Shown piece after piece: positions 14,101 to 26,055 of a stretch of 64,000 bases of DNA. The DNA is from Urechis unicinctus. Lineage: Eukaryota; Annelida; Polychaeta; Xenopneusta; Urechidae. Below the pieces are notes generated by a model. It worked only from the letters and a program-made list of their open reading frames with translations. It searched no databases and was not told the origin of the DNA. The translations under genes and the position numbers were made by a program. Every line of letters begins with the position of its first letter. The first letter of the stretch is position 1. The stretch covers positions 69,427,527 through 69,491,526 of the forward strand of contig CM067344.1 in assembly GCA_034190875.2 (NCBI GenBank). The letters run 5' to 3'.

Positions 14101-17100
14101 GTGGGATGTAATCTGAGATGCATGCAGTCGAGACAGATGTTTTAAATCCATGCAACTACAAGCTTTTACAAAAGAGCATTTGCTATCCACCATGATAGAG
14201 CAAAGGCGAGTGTGTAGCCATGCCACTCATCAGTTACATCAGCCAACATGCACACAACCAAACCTACCAAGTTCCCTTTCAAGCTACAAAGCAACATAGG
14301 TGTTATAAATTCCGGTTAATCCATGTTTAAGGAACACCTCCTCCAGTCAAGTCAACAGAATCTCCTGCGGCTACACGGACAGTATGCTGGATGATAATCG
14401 CCTCAGTGTGCCTTGCTATTGCTTTCACCTCTTTCCTCATCATTCTCAATGTCATCAATATCAACTCCATCCCAGGTAAGTTTAATAAAGCCTCTATTGC
14501 CTAGCCAACATGCCAAATTTTTATTTTACTTTAGAATGAAGCCCATAAGCTTGAATCCAGTCGGTCATTTGGTTTTTAAGACATATGTCAAATGATGTGT
14601 ATGTATGCTTATACCAGTAATCAAACCTGAAAGCATTAGAATTTCATCGTGTACCAATGGTGTGGGTATCAAAGCAATTCTCCTTAGATTGAATAAGCCT
14701 GAATAGATGGCCATATAAATTATGTGTCAGGTTGGAGGTCAGTCGTTTCATCCACAAATGTTTCATCATCATCCCCGTCAGGAGGAGATCATTCGGATCC
14801 TAGCTCCCATGATACAGAAAATGAAAAGATAAAGAAACAGGAGGCACCAGAGAGCTCGCCAATCAATGCCAAAGTAGTCTCAAAAAATGAAGCAACATCC
14901 AAGAAATCATCAAAAGAAAATGGCATTCAATATAAATATGCCAATTTGACAAATACTGCCGACAACAAAATTCGTCAGAATTTGGATGAAGCTGATGCAC
15001 TTAGGAATAGTGTGGGTATTTTCTTGTTGAATTATTTGTCTGTGTATTGTCATTTCAGACATGTGGTCAAGTTGTTGAAATTAATGTTTATTTACTGGAA
15101 AGCAAATTGTCCAGTAGCTATCCATTTTAAAATGATATTCTGGCAATGTAATATGGTTCATTTGGCATGTCAATAACTTAATATACACACGCACACTGCT
15201 ATGTTTGAAGATTATTTATGAGCTCTGTTGATGACTCATTGAAAACCAGCTCCACATTTGTTCGAAGTAAAGCCAGTGGAGAATAATTTTTTAAGAAGCT
15301 AGGTATCTATCTGAAAATACAAATTGACCTCTGTAGTGATATTGGTTCCTTTCAATTTAACCTGTTATTTGAGACAAACTTATAAATGATCTTCTGAACA
15401 ATATGAGCCCCGTGGATGATAATAATAATGACACGTCTTTAGCTCTGCTGTTCAGCAAAGCTTTCTCTCCAGTGTGGGTGTGTATGTGTAATTTGTGGTG
15501 CTGTCTGTCAGTTTGTTAACTTTTTATAATTGCTCCACATTAGACAATAAGATAATTGCTTATTGCATTAAAAAAACCTAGCTATGCATGACCTTTAAAC
15601 TCTTACTTATTATTGGAAATCCCATACACCATTTAAACCCTATGTAGCATCAAGATTTCATCTTGTCATAACTTTTTGAAAATAATGTTAAAAGTAGCAG
15701 AGCTTCGAAGTCTATTGGCCTCCTTTTTGGACTGTTTTTTACTTCTACCAGGGTATTCAATGGCAATGGTCGATGTCATGTGTCGTTACAGGGGAAGTTA
15801 GCTGAGGCTCTTGTCAGATATGCTGTCATTTTGGCCAAACATCCCAAAAGTCCACGGGGTGCATATGGCCGGGCACGTACTGTGGACCTCATGGCGGAGA
15901 AGGAACGTAGCAACCAGAGGCTTGAGGAGAGCATCGAAGAGTATCTCAAAATATTTGACCTCCCGGATGTGCCTAAAGCTCTCCTGGTGGAGGCAGCCAC
16001 ACATTGCTCTGACAGGCAAACCTTTAGAGGTAAACCTTACATCATGCTTTTGAAACAACCCCTCTCTTTCCTCTATCTGATCAAGCTTGGTGCTACACCT
16101 TTCCTTTTCATTTAACAAATGCCTTTCAAATTGGTGAAGCCCAATTATTAAAAGTTTCTCCAAGTTCCATTTTGTTTCATAGATATGTCAACTGTGAACA
16201 GGCTGGGGAGGAAAAGCAGCGAAGACAATACTTAGGCTCACTCAGGCCTTCCCTGAAGACTTGTCTCTATTCAACCAGCTGGGAGTCAAATTCCTGATGG
16301 CTGGTCTCACAGAAGATGCCAGAAAGGCATTCCGCAGAGTCCGTATTGTGCTTTAGTCAGCACTGTGTGCTTTGATAGTGGATCTATGGAAATATTTCAT
16401 TTTAATAGGGGTGACAAGTAGTTGCTGGATTAAATATGTATTTAAAGGGGGCATTGTAGATTGACATTAAAGGTTTCCTGTTGGTAAATGTCATTATATC
16501 CAGTTGTATGTTATGTCAGCTTAAGTGATCTTATTTCATTCCAGGTGTTGGCTGGGGATCCCCGTGATGGTTTTGCCTTGGTGCACATGGGCTTCATTGT
16601 GAAGACAGTGGACCATGACTACACTGCAGCCATTCCACTCCTTCGTGATGGTATTGAGAGTGGCCAGGAAGGGGTTATTGATGGCCGCTTCTTCTTCCAC
16701 CTAGGTGATGCTCTCCATAGAGTGGGCAAGCCTGATGAGGTAATTGTCTAGCTACACTCAGCATGCAATATCTGTTGATTTTCCAACAGCTGGTGTGATA
16801 TTCAGACAAGAAAATGAAGCATAGTTATCCTCATCCATTATCGCTGCATTGGTATTGGAAGTCATTTCTCCTTAATCATTAACTGTGCTTTGAGTTTATT
16901 CTTCCTCAGGAATGGTTATCAGAATCACTTACATCTTTTATGGTCTTCAGGCACTGGAAGTGTATCAACTTGGAGCGGATCATAGCCTGTTTCGATCCAA
17001 ATGGCAGCGTTCTCTTTACAACGTGGATCACCTCGCAGCCCGACCCTGGTGGACCCACCATCAGACAGGAAGTGCCTCATTGTTTAAGGTCTGTCATCAT

Positions 17101-18072
17101 TCCTACTCCTAAATTTGAATTAATTTACTCAAACCTCAAATCAAGTTTTTTAAATATTCTTTTATATACCTCCTCTGTAAGAATTACCAGTTGTTGATGA
17201 CTTGGCCCTGTCTGTGATATCTGATGAATGTAAGCTGTTGATGGTGATTGATGGTGATCAGACGCTGGAGGAGAACTGGCAGGTGATCCGTGATGAGGGA
17301 CTGGCTAACCTTGACCCTAAAACAGGATCTTTTGTGGATGAGGATGAAGATTTAAGAGAGAAGGGTGACTGGAAACAGTTTTCTCTCTATTCCAGGGGTA
17401 AGTCGAGTAGTATATATAACAGGGGTTCTGGTGCAGACATTGGGGTGCTGCGAGGTGAGGTTAGATATTAAACATAATCTGAAAAGTTTCAAGGTCAAAT
17501 TTTGGATGTGACTCATTGATGAGTTTGACACATACTTTGATTGATTAACAATTCATGCTGGCATCTAGTGTATCAATGATCTGTTTTAAAATGTTGTTAT
17601 TGGTTTAACTGACAGGGCGCAAGGATACCAAGCGCTGTCAAAAGGCACCAAAGACCTGTGCCATCATTGATAGATTTGCAGAGGCAGCCATGTGCAAGAG
17701 AGGCCAGGTCATTGACACAGCTCCTATGTTAAAACCTATTGAAATTCTTTTGTGGTTTAGAAGTGTGTTTGCATGATATGTTTATGGATACAACAAGTCT
17801 AAATTAATGTTAACCTGTGTGATATGCAGGTTAAGTTCTCAGTGATGCATCCTGGTGTTCATGTATGGCCTCACTGCGGGCCTACCAACTGCCGTCTCCG
17901 AGCACACCTGGGTCTCGTCGTACCAGATGACCAAATACGCATCCGTGTTGTCGACCAGACCAAACCCTGGACAGAGGGAAAAGTGTTTATTTTTGATGAT
18001 TCCTTTGAACATGAAGTTTGGCATGAAAGTGACAAGTTACGAATGGTGCTTATCGTAGATATTTGGCACTGA
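11145..18072 (+). CDS. ASPH: Aspartyl/asparaginyl beta-hydroxylase, complete (10 exons)
   Basis: Type II ER membrane 2-oxoglutarate/Fe(II) dioxygenase that hydroxylates Asp/Asn in EGF-like domains. Exons: 11145-11196, 14359-14475, 14731-15011, 15792-16029, 16202-16338, 16545-16739, 16951-17088, 17262-17397, 17616-17707, 17830-18072; phases join to give 542 residues. A short cytosolic N-terminus (MAARKRN) leads to one transmembrane helix (VCWMIIASVCLAIAFTSFLI), a polar luminal linker without EF-hands, TPR-like helices (ADALRNSGKLAEALVRYA), then the catalytic domain. Fe ligands are His477 (PHCGPTN) and His523 (FDDSFEHEVW). Arg486 and His488 (RLRAH) are placed to bind 2-oxoglutarate. The acidic third ligand is absent, as in the whole family. 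Exon 1 was found by its match to the human N-terminus (MAQRK...TKHG). Confidence 0.94.
12560..12990. repeat. 51-bp minisatellite in ASPH intron 1
   Basis: About eight to nine units of 51 bp with GACTGGGGAAGGATGAGCAT and TGGATGGTGAGGTGTGCTGC. Because 51 is divisible by three, the minus strand stays open in more than one frame through the array (up to 158 codons). The array lies between ASPH exons 1 and 2 and has no splice context, so it is treated as non-coding. Confidence 0.92.
12991..14358 (+). other. Rest of ASPH intron 1
   Basis: AT-rich unique sequence. A 159-codon minus-strand open frame at 13747-14226 shows no family resemblance and is probably chance. Nothing else is supported. Confidence 0.4.
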
Positions 18073-18658
18073 CCTGACAATGCAAGAACGGGCCTCACTG
18101 TCTCCAATATAATATGCAACCACAGTATTTGGCTACCCACCTCCTGTCCGCTCACAGGATATTGTAGACTCAAATATTATCACATATCTAGACTCTAATC
18201 AAGGGAAGATTATTATTTATAGTTTTTTTATGATAATTGTTTACTTGTAATATTCATATTCATCTGTAACAAATTGGCAGATCATAAGGTAAACAGAATC
18301 ATCATTGCTTAAAATTCAGCTCTTACTGAATAATGATATAGATCTGCAAATTGTGTTTTATCAGCTTTATGTAAGACACATTATAGTAGCCAACTGGCAA
18401 GTTCATTAGATTTTGTATAGCTGCAGCGAGAGTGTGTTTGTTATAAGATATTTTGCTGCTGATGATGGTGTTAAGTACTTGACACATCTAATGGTCTGTA
18501 TGTTTATGTGGTGTTTTTGCATAGATCTTGCAGATTTTAAAAGACAGTCCTTGATAAACTTGCACATTGCATCAAATAATGGCAGCATTATCTGCATACA
18601 GGACTAGATATGTTATATATATGTTTATTTGACCACTTCATGTGTTGATTTATCATGC

Positions 18659-18664
18659 AATAAA
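18659..18664 (+). other. ASPH poly(A) signal AATAAA
   Basis: AATAAA about 590 bp past the ASPH stop in an AT-rich UTR, followed by T-rich sequence. It is the first canonical hexamer after the stop. Confidence 0.6.
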
Positions 18665-18701
18665 GATTTATTTGCTTTCTTAAGTGTTTTAAAAAGAAAA
18701 T

Positions 18702-18897
18702 ATTATTTCGAAAAAAGATCTACTGACCAGATTCTATTCTATAAGAGATTACCAATCAATGTGACGTCTTCTTCATACACAGTTGAGGAAGAGGGTTCTA
18801 TTATTTCGAAAAAAGATCTACTGACCAGATTCTATTCTATAAGAGATTACCAATCAATGTGACGTCTTCTTCACACACAGTTGGGGAAGAGGGTTCA
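18702..18897. repeat. 98-bp perfect-spacing tandem duplication
   Basis: Two adjacent 98-bp copies (18702-18799, 18800-18897), each starting ATTATTTCGAAAAAAGATCT and ending GGAAGAGGGTTC, with about two differences. They lie just past the ASPH poly(A) signal in the tail-to-tail gap before NDUFV1. No coding content. Confidence 0.95.
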
Positions 18898-19170
18898 ACC
18901 AATAGCAGTTATAGCTGTTACCAGAGATTAGGACTTACTTGTGTACACAGAAATACATGTCAAAACAGTGTCACTGTTTTTAATGAAACATTCATGGGAC
19001 TCGAAGAAAAAAGAAAGAATATATAATGGGTCCAACCATTCATTGTGCTTTATTTACACTCAAACCTTCGAACAATATTTGGGTGCCATATAAATAAGTT
19101 TGCTTGGCCAATGCTCAACAACCCTCTCCACTGCTAACAGACAGCTCTTAGATCAACGTGAATTTCTGTA

Positions 19171-22100
19171 TTATAAAGCCCGTTTCTGCTTAGTGTTGAA
19201 CTCCTCCATTCTGCGCTCTAATTCTGGACGAAAGTGTCGGATGAGGCCCTAGAAACAGCATAACAGTCAACAAATCATGATTGAGGAATGTGTTGTACTC
19301 TGGATTTGATGACGTGATGGTGGACGTGATGAGGGACAACCTGTACTGGCCATGCAGCTCCATCTCCCAAAGCACAGATGGTATGGCCTTCAATCTGCTT
19401 ACTCAGCTCAAATAACATATTAATCTCCTCAGGCTTAGCATCTCCTGTCACTGTAACATAACACAGGATCTAATTGCTACAATACGTGTTTCTGTAGATG
19501 AAACTCACCAAGAATGATCCAAGAATATTTTTAAATATGAAATATTGGTTTTCAAAAAATTCCTAGTAAGTAAAATTCCACCAACTCTTTGGGCAGGAAT
19601 GGACAATACTCACCGAAGCGTGACATGACTTTATTCATCCAACCGACACCCTCTCTACAAGGTGTGCACTGCAAAACATACAAAGATGAACTCAAGAAGT
19701 GGGTAACAAAATGTCAAGGGTTCCACTGGACATCAACATCAGTGCCAAGTGGTTTCCAACGGTAAATAACATGTTTAAGGATGCATGGTTTGCTTGAACA
19801 AAAATAATATGATTTAAAAAAAAAATATTTTAATTCCCTCTTAATATTTGTAATTGGTGGCATATTTCTAGACTGGCTGATGCTGTTGTATGATGCCTCA
19901 ATTGCCCACCTGTCCACAACTTTCGTGTTTGTAGAATTCAATAAGTCGAGCGATGCAATTTACAATGTCTGCTTGCTTGTTCATTACGATGAGAGCAGCA
20001 GTGCCCAAGGCTGTTTGGGCCTGGACCAGTCCATCAAAGTCCATGAGAACATCATCACACACACTGTTATGGACACACACAGGGATGTGAACATGACAGG
20101 TTAAGTCCCATGACTGACAGGGGTTATGATAGAGGTGAGCTTTGTGTTATAATTGAGGTGAGCTTCATGTTATAATTGAGGTGAGCTTCAAGTCACCTGG
20201 CCAGTTGACCTACCTTTTAGGGATTACAGGGGTAGACGAGCCTCCAGGGATGACTCCAAGTAGGTTGTCCCATCCACCAATGACTCCACCAGCATGCCTT
20301 TCAACCAACTCGCGCAAGGTAATTGACATCTCCTCCTCCACAGTACAAGGGTTGTTTACTTGACCAGAGATGTTAAACAGTTTGGTGCCCGTGTTTCTGG
20401 GCCGACCAAAGCTGGCGAACCAATCTCCTCCACGGCGACAGATGGTGGGTGCCACAGCGATGGTTTCAACATTATTGACAGTTGTGGGGCATCCAAAGAC
20501 ACCTACATCAGCAGGGAAGGGGGGCTTGAGACGAGGTTTGCCCTGTTTCCCTTCCAGAGACTCAATCAGTGACTAGAAATCACACGGGTCATTGCATATG
20601 GGTCATTTTGGCATTATGAATAATTCCCATAAATGATAGTGCAATTGTATGATGGTATTTTTTGTTAGAAAGTGGCTCACAGTTTCTTCACCACAGATGT
20701 AAGCTCCGGCTCCTCTATGCAGGTAGACGTCAAAGTCATAACCAGATCCACATGCGTTTTTACCAAGAAGCCCGGCACTGTAGGCCTGTGTGATATAAAC
20801 CCGGCATGTAAGTACACAAGTCACTCTACATAGCTGGCACACTAGAACACTTAGCCATGATAGATGTACAGAGAACTTACCTCGTGTATAGCGATCTGTA
20901 GATTGGATGCCTCATTATAAAACTCACCACGGATGTAAATGTATGCTTGAAAAATCAAAACATAGGAGATGTTGAAACAAGTAGTTACATGAGTTACATA
21001 CAACTACATTACTGTGCTATGCTAACATAATAACATACGACCACATTTGGTTACTGTGCTAACATAAGATACTTAATATAACACCTGGATCCTACACCTG
21101 TCAATATACAGGTCTTCAGAATAATTACCATCTTATGGTTCCATATTTACCTGTCGCTGCCTTAGGCTGATAGTGATTATTCTTACTTCCTCATTAGGGA
21201 TATACCTTATTACTGACTGACCAACAAATACAGAAGCCAAGAATCATTGGCCCCACTGAACCACCAGACCAGAATGCTGGGTCTAATGACCCTCAACTCC
21301 TCCCCAGAGCCTCTATACCAGACACACCCTATTCGCCTCTCAACAAGACAGCCTCTCTGAGCCTCACCAGCCTTGGCTCCCATAGCAGAGCCTGCGATCA
21401 GACAGCCTTCGACTAGCTTGTGAGGGTCATGCCGCATGATCTCACGATCCTTGCATGTACCAGGCTCTCCCTCGTCAGCATTCACTACCAGGTACTTGGG
21501 TCTGTAAGTCAACAAACATACGCCAGTCAATGACAACATCAACTGTTATACAATGTGCCAGGTGGCAGAAACTTAGGTTGGGTCAAACCAAACACTGTTG
21601 ATCAATGAAACAGATAACATTCATTCAGATACATTAGCATGTGATACCAAAATAAAGTAGTGACACAAGGACTGTTACCCAACGTCAGCTTCTTTTAGCA
21701 ATGTCTGGACTTCAGAGTTTGTACTGACCTGCCGTCATCGGGCCTGTTCATGAAGCTCCATTTCATGCCGGTGGGAAAGCCAGCACCGCCCCTGCCACGG
21801 AGACCAGAGCTTTTGATCTCACCCTGAATCCATTCAAATCCTTTCTGGATGATCTCCTTGGTCTTGTACCAATCGCCCTGTGACCAACACACGTAAGAAA
21901 ACCAATTTGATGGTCAATATCATGATATTTGTTCAATCAGGGTTTTAATTCAGCATTTAAATACGGGCATCAATGCAGGAGTAATATTCAGGGAATGAAA
22001 GATCATTGTCTATGACATCATACTTAATCAATTTCATGGTTAACTAATCACCAGATGGCAAAACTTACTCTCTTCAGAGCCCCTTGAAGTTTCCAGTCAT

Positions 22101-25100
22101 GTCTACCATAAAGGTTAGTGAAAACACGATCTTCATCAGACAGTGGACCAAATACTTTCTGTGAAATGAATGGACAATAAATGAGTATAAACTACTAAAT
22201 CAAGGACTCAAAAGGTACAAATAAACTGGATATCAATGACTCAGTAATGTAATATCCATTGCAACTGAAAGAATTCCATTGTCTACCATACATGCATCAT
22301 ATATCAATTAACCCATGTTAACTTTGGAATGAAATAAAATGACTAAATTGAAGGCACCTTTTCTGGCTTAGCCTCTGTGGTCAGGTTACGTGCAATGACT
22401 GATAAAGGACCAGCTGATTTGGCTGACCCTGAAACAGATGTACATTAGTCAATCATTGTATATGTATACCCAAGTTAAATAGCCTGATGTCACCCAGATC
22501 ATCAATATTAAAACTGTGTTGCAATAAGTAACCATCCCAACCTCTGCATCACTACTACTGGAAAATAAGACATACCACAGTGAAAAATCAGTTTTCTTCC
22601 TTCGAAATATCATTTACAGCACATGGTTAAATATATATTACTGCCAAACAGGGTCTTAGCCAGAGACCCGTCCACCTTACCTGGACGGGTAAGTCGCAAA
22701 TTTGGGCTGGAATTTCCTCCTATAGCCCGACCACCCATTCACCCGCAAGCCCGTTCACGCGCCTCCCAGGCCGGATACAAGGAATTAGCCAAGCCAGTTT
22801 GAACAGTTCATTTAAAGACAAACAGTGACGCAGCAAGTGGCCACTCATCTACGATCAAAATAAATACTGTTCTGTTTGATAACGCTTCTTATGACGCATG
22901 GGGTTTAATTAACGCCATAATACTTTAACAATGGTGAATGGAGTTACGGTCAGCTTCACCTCCTCGCAAAAAATGGTCCCAGTCCATGTCGATTGTATAC
23001 CTTCTCTAAAATGATACACGATATGTTCGAGGTTTGTAGGAATAATGACAACTAGAAGGCTGGCGTACATTGCGCACGGTCGATTGGAGCATCATTCTGA
23101 AATGTCTGCCTCCTGGTATCGCTTTTACCACAATCTAATAAACTTTCGGTCTACACTGTTGGCTAGGGAATGAAGCTCACAAATTGCAATTGGGTGAAAT
23201 ATTAAATTTCTTTTGAACAACTGTCTGATATTCCACATTATGCACACACACACGTCATCCACCCCTCTCATCTCCCCAACCCCCTAGCTTTCGGCGAAGG
23301 CCAACAAACTACGTTATAAATTGCCAGCAACGTTGTGTTCTGTAGTAACAGTCTGAAGACGAACTGCTATTTGGTAAAAAATGACCACACACCCCGCTGC
23401 ACTGCTCACAGAAAAAGAGAAGCGCGGTACAGCTTGTCGTCAATAGCAACAGGTTTTTGATCTGGTCTTTGAGTGATCATGTTGTTCGTGTGCGACAGAG
23501 GTGAAGGAAGTTCAAAACGCACTTACATTATTTTATCTTCTGCCTTTGTGAGCCATATTGTCGCCAAAGTACAAAGGTGTGCGTGTGTGCGAGGGGGAAC
23601 AGAGCAAGGGAAATGTAAAAGCAGTTTGCTTGATTAAGGTTGGTGCTGTTGAGCATGTATGCGTTAACCTGGATTGATATGATATGTTTCAATTGGACTT
23701 AACAAATTCATATACCATGATCCTAACCCCCGAGTTCCATAAAGTCATCAAAGTAAGAATAATGAGCACCAGCGATGTGGCTTCTAAATCAGCGCGTCAG
23801 ATCAAATTACAGTTAAACGAATAGTAACCATGGCTAGTCTTTTAGAGTTAATGAGCTGGTAGAGCAGACAGACTTGTAATGATCTGTGTGCAAGTGTAAA
23901 ACTACATCAACATCACACATACAATCGCTGAATGTGTGTAAACAATACTGTAGATGACCCAAGCAGTAATCTTGTTGATTTTTCACCAGAACAGCTTTCG
24001 TTGTCAGGCGACACGCTGCGCTCTCAGATTAGTCTAGCCAGGATCGCTATGTTCTTATCTGTGTAATAAACAAACAGTGTTCAACGCAAAAAAAAGTTAC
24101 CCGGCAGCAGGACGTGTGATTGGGCTAGATCTACCCGTCCGGCCATAAAATCACCCGTCAGTGACGGGCGGACGGGTGTTAATTTTAAGCCCTGCATATA
24201 CATCGTCCTGCGGAGACTGTGGCCAATGCCACAGTAAAAATCATATTTTGACTGGTCAGAACTTCACATCAATGTTGTGTACTTCGATATCTATATAGAT
24301 CGAGAATCGGGATGATCTGCTCTATTTTGGTTAGCCACCATCGTGTTAGCATTTGTCACATAAACCTTTGAGAAAACCTCAACAAATTTCGTTCACATTA
24401 AACTCAATCTAATAATCAAAATATGACTGCCACATTATACACAGTAACAGAAATTTTGTGTAAGTGGGGGGGTATAGAGGTAGTATACATGTGCCGAGCA
24501 ACTGGGTATATTTTTTACAACGGGTTTTGTTGGGCCTTGTTCTTGTACGACGGGGAATATTTTTCAGCTGCAATCTGTACCACAGGCTTTTGGGGGGGCT
24601 GCATTTTGTACGAAAGGGGTACGTTTTTCTCTTCCCATCTGTACAGCGGTTTAAATATATATTTTGATTATTTCCCGGGACGGGATATTTTTTCCCCCCA
24701 ATCGTTGACAATGCAAATGCAATGAATGGACCCTGTGTGATGCGCCGAGAATCACACGCTCCACCATACAAGCGCACTTGTTATGTACTAAGATTGGGGA
24801 TATATAGTACAAGTCCGTTTTGAGTAATAAGTCTCTTTATTTTCGTAATCTCTCTCTCTCCAGCCTTGTACCCCGACTGCCTCGCACCTCAACCGTACCA
24901 CGATACTTTGCTGGTCCTCCAGCCAATCACATATTGATACATATACATTAAATCACATCCATCCAATCAGAGGATGCGAGGAGTAGGGTCCATCTCAGCA
25001 TTTTTACAATGGGTAATCCCAACTGACCGGATGTTATAAACATCAAATGCACACAGGCGACTGCGCATGTCCAGATGGGACAATTACAATTAAGGAAACA

Positions 25101-26055
25101 TCAAAGGTACAACGATGGTCAGAAAGACGGGATGTGACATAGAACACATACAACGATGGCAATAAAACAGACAGCAATAAAGACGCCCAGCCAAGATGAA
25201 ACACTACATATTCAACCCAGGAATATGACACACTAAGTTGTTACTGCATGTAATCAAAAATCAGCTGATCAGATTTTGAGATTTGTCAGACACTTTTATC
25301 CTGCCTAAGACTTACGACGGGTTATACATTTGCATAATACCTTGTATGACGGGGCACCCTTTTTGGTCATTTTCATCTTGTACAATTGGTTATACATTGG
25401 CATAATACCTTGTTGGACAGGGTAAACTTTTTGCCATTTTCACCTCGCATGATGGTTACGGGTTCTCAATGTCCCGTAGCACACCCCTATCCAGGATAAG
25501 ACCAAGTGTAAAAAAAAAATAGAACCTTGCGCACGCGAGCGTTCAGTGACCGTCCTTGTCATCCAAAAAGAACAGGGACTTTTAACTGGCTGGATATGAT
25601 CACATAAAATGAAATCTCACAAGGCAACTTAATCAAATATAATGATAAACATTCATAGATGTGAAAATTCATTTTTCATATTAACATTTTGAGTGTTTGT
25701 GCGGTGTATGATCGGAACTCTGTTTGTGCACGGTGATGTCTTCGTCAAGAAAACGTCCTGCAAGGCTAAAAATGAACCAATATTAATGTAGAGTTTTGGG
25801 TTGTGTGTTCATTCAGATGTTTATGGGGTTACACAAACAATCCCCACCCCACTCATTACTCGATGTTTACAGGTTTATCACTCTACACATTGACAGCCTT
25901 GACAAGGTCAACAATTAAAACGGCCGCATCGACGAGAAATATAAACGCACAAATCATCAAATCCGTATTTTTAACTAGACTTAATAATATATGTGTCAGT
26001 GTTGATTACCTGTAGATACCCGCAGGGCAGGGGTAAGCTTCATCAGACTAGCCAT
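19171..26055 (-). CDS. NDUFV1: NADH:ubiquinone oxidoreductase 51 kDa subunit, complete (12 exons)
   Basis: Mitochondrial complex I core subunit: binds NADH and FMN and carries 4Fe-4S cluster N3. Exons in transcript order: 26055-26010, 22428-22358, 22158-22069, 21877-21729, 21501-21368, 20945-20881, 20785-20681, 20572-20214, 20063-19910, 19668-19614, 19450-19341, 19248-19171; phases join to 471 residues (human 464). The first exon encodes a basic presequence start ([16 protein letters not shown]), 3.6 kb upstream of exon 2. FMN/NADH motifs [13 protein letters not shown] and [22 protein letters not shown] and [11 protein letters not shown] are present. The N3 ligands lie in [12 protein letters not shown] and ICALGD. 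The human Asp after CREGV is Gly here. Donors are all GT (exon 11 uses GTTGTC). It is convergent with ASPH. Confidence 0.95.
20115..20190. repeat. Short intronic repeat in NDUFV1
   Basis: Two to three copies of a unit of about 25 bp, TGTTATAATTGAGGTGAGCT, between exons 8 and 9. Confidence 0.7.
22649..24194. mobile_element. hAT-like non-autonomous element in NDUFV1 intron 1
   Basis: The segment starts CAGGGTCTTAGCCAGAGACC and ends GGACGGGTGTTAATTTTAAG followed by CCCTG. The ends are imperfect inverted repeats (CAGGG-type, CCCGTCC shared), as in hAT elements. No coding frame is seen inside. About 430 bp of its left part is repeated in inverse orientation at 32410-32846, and its end motif recurs at 44320-44432. 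No clean 8-bp target duplication flanks it (CTGCCAAA versus CATATACA), so the exact borders are uncertain. Confidence 0.6.
24455..25510. mobile_element. MITE-like element with TACGACGGG repeats, interrupted
   Basis: The left part (24460-24690) and right part (25300-25510) correspond to the two ends of the compact element at 34280-34557: TATAGAGGTAGTATA at the left, and ATACATTTGCATAATACC, GGTTACGGGTT and TATCCAGGATAAG at the right. About 600 bp of unrelated sequence sits between them, with CT-rich and promoter-like stretches (24830-24870) that may be another insertion. Confidence 0.5.

Noticed and set aside
22641..24202. 8-bp target duplication around the hAT-like element
   Set aside because: CTGCCAAA and CATATACA do not match, so borders or age prevent confirmation.
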